Source: CAZEPT01 sp964626965
Lineage (GTDB): Bacteria > Patescibacteriota > Minisyncoccia > Phycocordibacterales > UBA9973
Direction: 5' to 3'
DNA: 64,000 nt
NCBI GenBank assembly: GCA_964626965.1
Contig: CAZVHB010000001.1
Coordinates: forward strand, 1-64,000
Under the pieces are notes generated by a model. That model ran no database searches, had not been told where the DNA came from, and saw only the letters and a program-made list of their open reading frames with translations. The translations under genes and the position numbers were made by a program. This document shows, one piece after another, positions 16,613-25,339 of the stretch (positions within the stretch are counted from its first letter, which is position 1; every line of letters begins with the position of its first letter).

Positions 16613-17440
16613 ATGTTTGAATTATATGGAATCTTCGTTTTTATTTTAGGAATGATTATCGGTTCATTTTTAAATGTTGTCATTTATCGGTTCAATACAG
16701 GACGGGGACTTGGCGGACGATCATTTTGTTTTACCTGTAGACGGACACTGTCTTGGCACGAACTTGTACCGATCGTCAGCTTTGTTAATCAGAAAGGGCG
16801 CTGTAAAGGTTGTGCTTCAAAAATCTCTTGGCAGTATCCACTCGTTGAAGCTATCACCGGCCTGGTATTTGTTTCGCTCTTTATAAAATTTTTTCCAACA
16901 CTTGATCTGACGCTTTCCGGTATTTGGCCAAGTTTGTTTTACCTTATTTTCTACACGTATATATTTTGCCTCCTTATTGTCATTTCAGTGTATGACTATC
17001 ATCATCAGATTATTCCCAATAAACTTGTTTGGCTATTTAACATCCTCGCATTTTTAAGCCTCTTTTTGTTTGTGGGTGTTTCAGGTAGTGCTGTATACAG
17101 TATTCATCTTCCAACACTTATGTCTATTGTGGCGGGGCCACTTATTGCGTTACCGTTTTTCTTTCTGTGGATGATTACCAAAGGGCGGGGTATGGGATTT
17201 GGTGACGTAAAGCTCGCACTCGGTATTGGCTGGCTTCTTGGACTTTTTGCAGGACTTGCGACAGTTATTGTCTCTTTTTGGATTGGAGGATTTTGTGCGC
17301 TGATTGTACTCTTTCTTAAGAAAAATAAATATACACTCAAGAGTCATATTGCATTCGGTCCATTTCTTTGTATCGCTACGTTCCTTGTTTTTTTATTTAA
17401 TGTTACAATTATTGATATATTGCTACGGTTTCACTTTTAA
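16613..17440 (+). CDS. pilD: Prepilin peptidase / N-methyltransferase
   Basis: This enzyme cleaves prepilin leaders and methylates the new N terminus. The 275-residue protein has the N-terminal cytoplasmic domain with two CxxC pairs (CFTC and CKGC), then about six membrane segments. The two catalytic aspartates are in VYDYHHQIIPN and GMGFGDVKLALG. An in-frame GTG two codons upstream exists; ATG 16613 fits the six-base rule. It starts a tightly packed unit with the minor pilins and ligA. Confidence 0.96.
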   Translation: MFELYGIFVFILGMIIGSFLNVVIYRFNTGRGLGGRSFCFTCRRTLSWHELVPIVSFVNQKGRCKGCASKISWQYPLVEAITGLVFVSLFIKFFPTLDLTLSGIWPSLFYLIFYTYIFCLLIVISVYDYHHQIIPNKLVWLFNILAFLSLFLFVGVSGSAVYSIHLPTLMSIVAGPLIALPFFFLWMITKGRGMGFGDVKLALGIGWLLGLFAGLATVIVSFWIGGFCALIVLFLKKNKYTLKSHIAFGPFLCIATFLVFLFNVTIIDILLRFHF

Positions 17441-17448
17441 TACACTCA

Positions 17449-18189
17449 ATGGAAAATAGATTATCACAATTACAAAATAGATTAGCTTGTAAACAGAGCG
17501 TTAAAAAAAGCGGAGCTTTTTTTAACGCTGGTTTTACAGTTATCGAAATGGTGACAGTGATTGCTATTTTTACAATACTTCTCGGAATCACTATGGCCAA
17601 CTTTGACCTTTTTAAAAAGACGACTGATTTTAATCTCTCCGCTCAAGAGGTAGCATTTTTTATCAAGAGTCAACAACAAAATGCTATGGCTGGAAGATTT
17701 CCAGAAATTGATCCGTATGTAAAAAATTATCCACCCACATCATGGCGCCCTTCATATGGACTCTATTTTAGCGTAGCCAACTCAGATAGAGTGTTACAGT
17801 TTTATGATAGTGATAATGACTTCCTCATGACTGCGCCGTCAGGAAACACTTCGTGCGCAAATGACCCAGAGTATGAATGTATGAAAGAGATTATTTTTGA
17901 CAAGATGACACTTGTGAGTATCTGTGATATGGATCCAAGTGGGTGTATTTCACGTAGTTCAGTTTCTGTTGTGTTTAAGCGTCCATTTCCTGATGCTCGT
18001 ATTAATGCAGACTATACTCCTTTTGATGTGTATGATTGTGTTGTAAATATGATATGTAATGCTACTAGTGTACCTACCCCAGTAGCAAACACTATAGAAT
18101 TACGTTTTGAAACACCTGGTGTTACTGGTGCCAATATTGTCTCTATAAATCCACTTGGTGTTTTGACTGTTAGAAGAAGTAGTATATAA
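17449..18189 (+). CDS. Minor pilin-like (pseudopilin) protein A
   Basis: The 246-residue protein has a 28-residue basic leader and then AGFTVIEMVTVIAIFTILLGI, a class III signal with Glu5 retained. The region after the helix (QEVAFFIKSQQQNAMAGRF) resembles GspH/FimT pseudopilins, which help initiate or cap the pilus. The globular domain is Cys-containing and otherwise unrecognised. It lies eight bases after pilD and four bases before the next gene. Confidence 0.87.
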   Translation: MENRLSQLQNRLACKQSVKKSGAFFNAGFTVIEMVTVIAIFTILLGITMANFDLFKKTTDFNLSAQEVAFFIKSQQQNAMAGRFPEIDPYVKNYPPTSWRPSYGLYFSVANSDRVLQFYDSDNDFLMTAPSGNTSCANDPEYECMKEIIFDKMTLVSICDMDPSGCISRSSVSVVFKRPFPDARINADYTPFDVYDCVVNMICNATSVPTPVANTIELRFETPGVTGANIVSINPLGVLTVRRSSI

Positions 18190-18192
18190 CAC

Positions 18193-18882
18193 ATGATACA
18201 CAAAATAGAGAATACAAAAAAATATAATCAAAATTTCATGGCCGGGTTCACACTCATTGAGCTTCTGGTTGCAACGTCGATATTTTTGATGACGATCACC
18301 GTTGGTATTACATCACTTCTTATGATGCATCGGACACATCACATTACTCAGTATAAAAAAGAGCAGTTGGATGCACTTCACGCGGTAATGGAAGACATGG
18401 TGCGAAATATTCGTGTGGGAACAAAAATCAGATGTGATATCACTGGTGCGTATAGTGGTACTGTGCTTGATCCTTTCACTGGTGCAACTGAAATAAGAAC
18501 CCCTCTGTCGTGTTTTAATAATTACACCACAGATCAACCTCAGAGTAATTCAATTGCTTTTGAAGGGATTGATGGGGATCCCTTAGATGATTTGGATCAA
18601 ATTTCATATTATATTGAGTATGATGCTATTCTTGATAAGCGTGTCATATATAAGGCACACGATGTCGATTTTTATAATGATTTCACTAAATCAATCCGTG
18701 TCTCTCCTGATTCTGTAGATATCGATTTTGATAAATCTGGCTTCACTGTCATTCATGCTGAAGATTCTGACTTAAAACAACCACTCGTGTTGATTCGTTT
18801 GGTTGGTACGGTGACGTACCAAAACGATAGTACTCCATTTTCTCTTCAAACAGCCGTGATGCAAAGAAATCCAAAACTATAA
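18193..18882 (+). CDS. Minor pilin-like protein B (PilW-like)
   Basis: The 229-residue protein has a leader ending FMAG, then FTLIELLVATSIFLMTITVGI, and a helix with HAVMEDMVRNIRVG, the pattern of PilW/GspJ-type minor pilins. The C-terminal beta domain ends in a TAVMQRNPKL tail. Its position between the GspH-like and PilV-like genes matches the usual minor pilin cluster that primes pilus assembly. Confidence 0.87.
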   Translation: MIHKIENTKKYNQNFMAGFTLIELLVATSIFLMTITVGITSLLMMHRTHHITQYKKEQLDALHAVMEDMVRNIRVGTKIRCDITGAYSGTVLDPFTGATEIRTPLSCFNNYTTDQPQSNSIAFEGIDGDPLDDLDQISYYIEYDAILDKRVIYKAHDVDFYNDFTKSIRVSPDSVDIDFDKSGFTVIHAEDSDLKQPLVLIRLVGTVTYQNDSTPFSLQTAVMQRNPKL

Positions 18883-18885
18883 TAT

Positions 18886-19497
18886 ATGCAATATACACAT
18901 ATTACAAAAAAATACTTGCCCAGCACTAAATTAATGTTCTCTAAATATAGAAAATTTAGTACTGGATTCACCCTAGTGGAAACTCTCGTAGGTATTTTTA
19001 TCTTTCTTTTAGCGTATATGGCACTTGCAAGTGTTAATGGTAGTTCTCTTCAAGATATTAGTATCACAAGCAGAAAACTTACTGCGGAGTATCTTGCGGA
19101 AGAGGGGATTGAATACGTAAAGTATTTTCAGAAATCATACGATAATGATCCGACACCAAAGGCATCATTTCTTGGTGTGACTGATCCAATGCCTTGTACG
19201 AGCTCACCTTCTGCTGTTGGGTGTGATTTTTATCTTAATCCTGGATCTCAAGATGTTACTGTGGATACTTACACAGGGCCTTTGAACCAATACCCGTATG
19301 GTTTTCTTGTACCAAGTTCTGTGGGTAGTGGTTATTCGGGTTTGACTACTGTCTCTGGTTATGAAAGGCATATTTATATAGATGATATTACTCAAAATGC
19401 GCTAGAGAGTCAGACAGTAAAAGTCACCTCCGAAGTAACCTATCTTCCAAGCCAGCCACCTGTGGTGGTTACCGCAATAATTCATTTCAATTTTTAA
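18886..19497 (+). CDS. Minor pilin-like protein C (PilV-like)
   Basis: The 203-residue protein has a long basic leader (about 26 residues) followed by TGFTLVETLVGIFIFLLAYMAL. LTAEYLAEEGIEYVKY follows, the A.YLAEEGIE motif common in PilV/GspI-type pilins. The stop codon is one base from the next ATG, so the genes are translated together. Confidence 0.87.
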   Translation: MQYTHITKKYLPSTKLMFSKYRKFSTGFTLVETLVGIFIFLLAYMALASVNGSSLQDISITSRKLTAEYLAEEGIEYVKYFQKSYDNDPTPKASFLGVTDPMPCTSSPSAVGCDFYLNPGSQDVTVDTYTGPLNQYPYGFLVPSSVGSGYSGLTTVSGYERHIYIDDITQNALESQTVKVTSEVTYLPSQPPVVVTAIIHFNF

Positions 19498-19498
19498 T

Positions 19499-20197
19499 AT
19501 GACACACCTTTCCTATACAAAAAAACAAGACGGATTTATCATACTTTTCTCTGTACTCATCACAGCGATTATTCTCTCTATCACTCTCGGTGTTGCTAAT
19601 GTTGCATTTCGGCAGAGAATCTTTACTCAACAAGTGACTCAGTCTACGAAAGCATTCTATGCAGCAGAAACAGCACTTGAGTGCCTCGTGGCGCTCGACG
19701 CACGGGGGGATTTTGGTCAAGATCCGTACCCGACAAGTATGCCGACAGATGTGAATGTGTATTGTAATGGTATTACAGCACCAGCAACACCAAATGTTTC
19801 AAACTCTCCTATTGTTGGGACTGGACCTTACTGTGCAGATGAAGATCCTATGACATCCCCGACATATTGTCCTGGAGGAGGTCTTGGAGTAGGAAGTACT
19901 GTGTATGAATTTGATCCGGTCAACTTCTCTCCAAGTACTTTTATAGAGGTGTCTGATACGTCAGGTGCACTTACTGGTTGTGCTCGTGCCAGAGTAACTA
20001 AATATTATGATACCGGATTGAGTAATTTAACTGAAAGATATAAACACGTAATTCAAGTATGGGGGTATCAAGTAGACTGTGCCACTCTTGAGGCTCAGTT
20101 GACTTTTGCCCTCTCGAATCCTTCTAGCCCTCTTGGATTTGGCCCGACAAACAACATTGTAGAGCGAAGTCTTACATACACCTACGAATCAGAATAG
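19499..20197 (+). CDS. Minor pilin-like protein D (PilX-like)
   Basis: The 232-residue protein has a short leader KKQDG followed by FIILFSVLITAIILSITLGV. The usual Glu5 is absent, as in GspK/PilX-type tip pilins. STKAFYAAETALECLVAL follows, matching the F.AAE.ALE pattern of PilX N-terminal domains. The globular domain has several cysteines. It is the last pilin gene before ligA, which starts three bases after the stop. Confidence 0.85.
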   Translation: MTHLSYTKKQDGFIILFSVLITAIILSITLGVANVAFRQRIFTQQVTQSTKAFYAAETALECLVALDARGDFGQDPYPTSMPTDVNVYCNGITAPATPNVSNSPIVGTGPYCADEDPMTSPTYCPGGGLGVGSTVYEFDPVNFSPSTFIEVSDTSGALTGCARARVTKYYDTGLSNLTERYKHVIQVWGYQVDCATLEAQLTFALSNPSSPLGFGPTNNIVERSLTYTYESE

Positions 20198-20200
20198 TAT

Positions 20201-22225
20201 ATGTCTCAAGTTCCGCCTATTTCTCCAGAAATAATTGCTCGTGTAAAAAAACTCCGAGAGGTGATTGAATATCATCGCCATAATTATCATGTTTTAAATA
20301 TTGAAGAGATTTCAGAACCAGCACTTGATGCTCTTAAAAAAGAACTCTACGATCTAGAGCAAACATACCCAGAACTTATTACCCCAGATTCTCCGACACA
20401 ACGTGTTGCAGGCGAGCCATTGCCTTTTTTTAAAAAAATTACCCACACAGTTCCACAGTGGTCTTTTAATGATGCATTTTCAGAACAAGATATTGTAGAA
20501 TTTGATGAACGAGTCAAACGATTTCTCAAAAAAGAGACAGGAACTGATATTATCCCAACGTATACATGCGAATTAAAAATAGATGGATTAAAGATTATTT
20601 TGTCGTATGTTGACGGTGTACTTCAAACCGGCGCAACGCGTGGTGATGGGAAAGTGGGTGAAGATGTGACACAAAATATCAAGACAATTGACGCAATACC
20701 ACTAAAACTCCAAGAGAAAAAAACACTCGTTGTAGAAGGGGAAGTATATATGCCCAAGAGTCAGTTCCTAAAAATAAACAAAGAGCAAAAGAAAAAAGGG
20801 GAGCCCCTCTACGCAAATCCGAGAAATATTGTTGCGGGAACAATTCGTCAGCTTGATCCTAGTATCGTACGAGATCGAAAACCAACTATATTTATCTATG
20901 ATATTTCAGGAGGAGAGAGTAATACAACCACTCAAATTGATGAACTTACTGAACTTCAAAAACTTGGTTTTCGTGTAAATACGCACAGTACTCTCTGTGG
21001 AGATATTTCTGGCATTCTTCATTTTTGGAAAGTATGGCAAAAGAAAAAAGATAAAGAAGATTATTTGATCGATGGTGTGGTTGTAAAAGTGAATGAGAAA
21101 AAATATCAAGATATCTTGGGCTACACTGGTAAATCACCACGCTTTGGTATTGCACTAAAATTTCCAGCAGAACAAACCACAACGGTTGTTGAAGATATTG
21201 TGCTTCAAATTGGACGTACGGGGGTACTTACTCCTGTCGCTCATTTACGCCCGGTGTCTGTTGCTGGATCAACCGTTTCTCGGGCAACACTCCATAATGA
21301 AGATGAGATAGAAAGACTTGATGTGCGTATTGGAGATACTGTGGTGTTACAAAAAGCAGGAGATGTGATTCCTGACATTGTTCATGTCCTCAAAGAGATG
21401 CGCACAGGGAAAGAGAAAAAATTTGTTTTTCCAAAATATTTTGCCGAATGTGGTGGTGACGGAGAAGTGGTACAAGTTCCTGGTCTTGTCGCACATAAGT
21501 GTAAAAATAATAATTCATACGCAATGCATAAAAGAAAGCTCTACTATGCTGTAGGAAAGCATGCATTTGATATAGAACATTGTGGACCGAAAGTGATAGA
21601 CTTGCTTCTCGAACATGGACTCTTGAGTACGCTTGTTGACCTCTTTACACTGACTCGTGATGAACTCATTGCACTTCCTCGTATGGGAGAAAAATCAGCT
21701 GATAATCTTTTGCAGTCTATTAATGAGAAACGTACGATCTCTTTCGATCGATTTTTAGTAGCACTCTCTATCCCACAAGTTGGTGAAGAGACTGCGCGTG
21801 ACCTCACAAAACATTTTAAAAATTTACAGGAAATCCAAGATGCAACATATGAAGAATTGCGGAGTATTTACGGTGTCGGAGATATTGTTGCGGAAAGTAT
21901 CGTTGCTTTTTTTGCGCATGAAGAAAATAAAAAATATATACAACAGTTAGAAGAAGAAGTAACTATAGAAATACCAAAAAATACTATTGTTAAAAATTCT
22001 CGTATTACTGGTAAGAAATTTGTTTTAACAGGAACACTCGAAACGCTCTCTCGAGACGAGGCAAAAGCAAGAATTTTAAAAAACGGTGGAGAAGTGTCGG
22101 GTTCTGTTTCAAAAAAGACTGACTATATTGTTGTGGGGGAAAATCCAGGAAGTAAATATGATGAAGGAGTTGAGCTTGGTATTACTATTTTGAATGAAGA
22201 GGATTTTCTGAAACTGTTTATATGA
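20201..22225 (+). CDS. ligA: NAD-dependent DNA ligase
   Basis: It seals nicks with NAD. The 674-residue protein has the Ia domain (HRHNYHVL), the nucleotidyltransferase with catalytic lysine in ELKIDG, the TRGDGKVGEDVT motif, the OB fold (GRTGVLTPVA) and HhH repeats. The C-terminal BRCT domain contains KFVLTGTLETLSRDEAK. The zinc finger is degenerate: only C417 and C434 remain of four expected cysteines, the others replaced around YFAECGG and NNNSYAMH. It ends the pilD operon. The start lies three bases after the PilX-like stop. Confidence 0.96.
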   Translation: MSQVPPISPEIIARVKKLREVIEYHRHNYHVLNIEEISEPALDALKKELYDLEQTYPELITPDSPTQRVAGEPLPFFKKITHTVPQWSFNDAFSEQDIVEFDERVKRFLKKETGTDIIPTYTCELKIDGLKIILSYVDGVLQTGATRGDGKVGEDVTQNIKTIDAIPLKLQEKKTLVVEGEVYMPKSQFLKINKEQKKKGEPLYANPRNIVAGTIRQLDPSIVRDRKPTIFIYDISGGESNTTTQIDELTELQKLGFRVNTHSTLCGDISGILHFWKVWQKKKDKEDYLIDGVVVKVNEKKYQDILGYTGKSPRFGIALKFPAEQTTTVVEDIVLQIGRTGVLTPVAHLRPVSVAGSTVSRATLHNEDEIERLDVRIGDTVVLQKAGDVIPDIVHVLKEMRTGKEKKFVFPKYFAECGGDGEVVQVPGLVAHKCKNNNSYAMHKRKLYYAVGKHAFDIEHCGPKVIDLLLEHGLLSTLVDLFTLTRDELIALPRMGEKSADNLLQSINEKRTISFDRFLVALSIPQVGEETARDLTKHFKNLQEIQDATYEELRSIYGVGDIVAESIVAFFAHEENKKYIQQLEEEVTIEIPKNTIVKNSRITGKKFVLTGTLETLSRDEAKARILKNGGEVSGSVSKKTDYIVVGENPGSKYDEGVELGITILNEEDFLKLFI

Positions 22226-22229
22226 TTAA

Positions 22230-22265
22230 TAGGGGCGGAAAACCGTAGGTTTTCCGCCCCTATTT
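22230..22265 (+). terminator. Terminator after ligA
   Basis: AGGGGCGGAAAACC / GGTTTTCCGCCCCT with loop GTA, then ATTTT. Confidence 0.92.
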
Positions 22266-22276
22266 TGAAAAGCATA

Positions 22277-22298
22277 GGTGTGGGGGTATACTTCACAC
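22277..22298 (+). promoter_or_regulatory. Promoter of UvrD-like gene with GGTGTGGGGGTATACT motif
   Basis: GGTGTGGGGGTATACT (22277-22292), identical to the recG promoter block, then six bases to ATG 22299. Confidence 0.75.
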
Positions 22299-25298
22299 AT
22301 GAACACAAAAGAGTACCAAGAAGGTCTTGAAAAGCTTAATAGGGAGCAAAGATTAGCGGTTGAGTCTACTGAAGGACCGGTGATGGTTATTGCTGGTCCA
22401 GGAACAGGGAAGACACAAGTCCTCACGCTTCGAATCGCGCATATTTTAAGTGAAGGTCTCTCAGAAGCGTCTGGAATACTCTGTTTGACATTTACTCGCT
22501 CTGGTGTGTCTGCAATGCAAGCACGACTTGAAAAGTATATTGGTGTGACTTCTCGAGATGTACGAATCACCACGTTCCATAGTTTTGCAATTGATTTAGT
22601 TGAAAAACATTATGAGCTATTGGACTTTGAGAGCACACCGAAACTTCTTGAAGAAACAGAAGCAATTTTTTTACTTGATGAATTACTCGAGTCACATGCA
22701 TGGGAGTATCTCACACCAAGGACTGATAAAACAAAATATTTTCGTGATTTGACGAATCTTATTTCATTTTTAAAACGAGAACGTATTACACCAACTGATC
22801 TCAAAGTTGAGATTGAAGGAGAAATCAAGACACTGATGGCTGACCCAGAAAATATTTCTTCTCGGGGTGCAACAAAAGGGCAACTTAAAAAAGAAACAGA
22901 AAAAAGAATCGATAGCTTGAATAGAACCAGTGAAATTGTAACTTTTTATACTGAGTATGAAAAACTCAAGAAAGAAAATAATTTTATGGACTACAATGAT
23001 GTACTTGAGTATGCCGTAACACTCGTATCTGAATATGAAGATGTGAGATCTCTTGTTCAAGAAAGTTATTTATATGTGCTTGTTGATGAACATCAAGATT
23101 CAAACAATGTCCAGAATAGTTTTTTGAAAGCTGTGTGGGCGGACAAAGATAATCCAGTTGAGAAGCCAAATATTTTTGTAGTGGGGGACGATCGCCAGCT
23201 TATTTATGGATTTTCTGGTGCGAATATAGATTATTTTACGGATTTTAAAACAAGTTTTGGAGGGTCGACTCGTATTGTGTTAGTTGAAAACTATCGTTCA
23301 ACAAAACCTATTTTGGCTTTAGCTGACGCTATCTTACAAAGTACGCTCGCAACAGAAGCACTTTCGAGTAATAAAGAAGGGGGTGATAAAGTGTGTTTGT
23401 CTGAGTTTGAATATAATCGTGACGAGCTCATTGGCGCAGGGTTGTATTTTAAAAAATTAATCGATTCTGGGGTACACCCAAAAAAATGTGCATTACTCTT
23501 GCCAAAAAATAGACATGTGAAAAATGCAACAACACTCTTTCGGGGTATGGGGCTTCCTGTTGTGTCTGAGATGAATGTATCTTTGCTTGATCTCCCTAAA
23601 GCCGAGAGTCTTATGGGGGTGTTGCAGTTTATTGCAGACCCAACAAATCCTTTGCTTTTAAGTGAATTGATACTTGATGAGACAAGTGCCATTCCACCAT
23701 TGTTTGCTCATACGTTTTTGAAAGGATTTAAAAAAATAGACGAGCTTTCTGTGGACGCAATGATTCGACTTGGTCATGCTGATGGATTATTTGGTAATGA
23801 AAATCCGATTGCAGTGTTTGGAATGAAGCTCAACACTTGGATTGATACACTGACGTACGAACCCTTAACACACATCGTAAGTACTATTGGTAATGAATTA
23901 CTTATTGAGCAGGCGTCCGATCATGATGACTTACTTGAATCAATTGAAATTGTTCGTACCTATATTCACAGCGCAACACTCTGGGAAGAGAAAAATAAGA
24001 ATGCGACACTTCCAGGTTTTATTGAATATTTTAAACGGCTTAAACTATACGGAAATCAGGTTGCTGTTGCGCGCCTTGATAGTACAGAGGGGATTGCAAT
24101 TAATACATTTCATAAATCAAAAGGATTGGAATATGAATATGTGTGGATTGGTCATGTGAACGAAGAGATTTTGATGAGTGAAAAAAATACACCATTTACG
24201 CTTCCAGAAAAAATAAAAGAGAAAGTAAATGAGCGAAATGAGCTTACAACAAAACGAGAACTCTACGTTGCGGTGACACGCGCTGAGCGTTTTTGTACGA
24301 TAAGTTATGGACTCCATAAAGATGATGGAGTGGAGTTGAGTCTCGCGCATAGTATGAGTGACTTGGATCAAAATCATTTTATTCACACGACGAGTGTGCA
24401 GAACGAAGAATATCTCCTCTCTGAAAACCCAAAACTCTACGCATTAAAACCAGCAGTATTAGAAAATACTGAACTTACTCCACAAATACAAGCATTCGTA
24501 AAAGACCGTTTTGCTGAGACGAAAATATCTGTTTCTATGCTCAATAATTTTTTTGAATGTCCTTGGAAATGGTATTTTAGAAATTTCCTTCGTCTTCCAG
24601 AAACAAAAAGTGTTTCACTCGCTCTTGGGTCTGTTGTGCACGGTGTGATTGAATATATTTTAAAAGCTGAAACACTACCGAGTCAGACACAGATACAAAA
24701 ACAAATTACCTATCAATTAGAAAAAGAAAAAATCACTAATATCAAAGATGCTACCCGTCTCGCAAAAGATGCAGAGTCCGCTATTATTCACTGGGTTGAT
24801 ACGTACTATACATCTCTTGCAAAAGACCACGTGTCTGAAAGAAATATTGCGTATAAAGATAAGCAATTTCCAAACCTGATGATGTATGGAAAAATTGATT
24901 TGACTGAAAGATATCCAGATGGAAGTATCGTGGTGACCGATTTTAAAACAGGTACCAGTAAGACGAGTGGTGTGATAGAAAAAATAACCGAAGAGGGAAG
25001 ACTCTCGTCACTTTTGCGTCAATTGGCGATGTACTCATATTTAATCTTGGGTGCTGAAGGCGTAGAAGTGAGTGAATCTCGGCTACTCTTTCTTGAAGAA
25101 GATAAAGAAAATAAAAATGCATTGTATAAAACACACGTAGAGAGAGACATGATAGATCTGCTTGTTAAAGATATCAAAGATTATCAAGATTTATTGACCA
25201 GTGGTGAATGGGTAACACGACCTTGTACCGCAAAGTCCTATGGTTCGGGTTCTGAATGTGAATCGTGTGCACGGATTAATAAAATACTGAGTAAATAA
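22299..25298 (+). CDS. UvrD/AddA-like helicase fused to PD-(D/E)XK nuclease
   Basis: The 999-residue superfamily 1 helicase has Walker A AGPGTGKT (32-39), motif II DEHQD (263-267), GDDRQLIYGFSGA, NYRSTKPI and motif VI AVTRAERF. The C-terminal about 250 residues form a RecB-type nuclease with DFKTG (881-885) and RQLAMYSYL. Four cysteines (C754, C976, C987 and C990) are placed like the iron-sulfur staple of AddB/Cas4-type nucleases. A single-chain end-processing enzyme for break repair is inferred. An upstream GTG (MWGYT) reads through the promoter and is rejected. It shares its promoter motif with recG. Confidence 0.92.
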   Translation: MNTKEYQEGLEKLNREQRLAVESTEGPVMVIAGPGTGKTQVLTLRIAHILSEGLSEASGILCLTFTRSGVSAMQARLEKYIGVTSRDVRITTFHSFAIDLVEKHYELLDFESTPKLLEETEAIFLLDELLESHAWEYLTPRTDKTKYFRDLTNLISFLKRERITPTDLKVEIEGEIKTLMADPENISSRGATKGQLKKETEKRIDSLNRTSEIVTFYTEYEKLKKENNFMDYNDVLEYAVTLVSEYEDVRSLVQESYLYVLVDEHQDSNNVQNSFLKAVWADKDNPVEKPNIFVVGDDRQLIYGFSGANIDYFTDFKTSFGGSTRIVLVENYRSTKPILALADAILQSTLATEALSSNKEGGDKVCLSEFEYNRDELIGAGLYFKKLIDSGVHPKKCALLLPKNRHVKNATTLFRGMGLPVVSEMNVSLLDLPKAESLMGVLQFIADPTNPLLLSELILDETSAIPPLFAHTFLKGFKKIDELSVDAMIRLGHADGLFGNENPIAVFGMKLNTWIDTLTYEPLTHIVSTIGNELLIEQASDHDDLLESIEIVRTYIHSATLWEEKNKNATLPGFIEYFKRLKLYGNQVAVARLDSTEGIAINTFHKSKGLEYEYVWIGHVNEEILMSEKNTPFTLPEKIKEKVNERNELTTKRELYVAVTRAERFCTISYGLHKDDGVELSLAHSMSDLDQNHFIHTTSVQNEEYLLSENPKLYALKPAVLENTELTPQIQAFVKDRFAETKISVSMLNNFFECPWKWYFRNFLRLPETKSVSLALGSVVHGVIEYILKAETLPSQTQIQKQITYQLEKEKITNIKDATRLAKDAESAIIHWVDTYYTSLAKDHVSERNIAYKDKQFPNLMMYGKIDLTERYPDGSIVVTDFKTGTSKTSGVIEKITEEGRLSSLLRQLAMYSYLILGAEGVEVSESRLLFLEEDKENKNALYKTHVERDMIDLLVKDIKDYQDLLTSGEWVTRPCTAKSYGSGSECESCARINKILSK

Positions 25299-25331
25299 AA
25301 AGCTGGGCGCCCAACGGGCGCCCAGCTTTTA
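25296..25331. terminator. Bidirectional terminator
   Basis: AAAAGCTGGGCGCCC / GGGCGCCCAGCTTTT perfect dyad between convergent genes. Confidence 0.93.
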
Positions 25332-25339
25332 AGTATATA

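Noticed and set aside
22278..22298. GTG start of the UvrD-like gene (MWGYT)
   Set aside because: The GTG lies in the promoter motif GGTGTGGGGGTATACT; the same false start occurs at recG.
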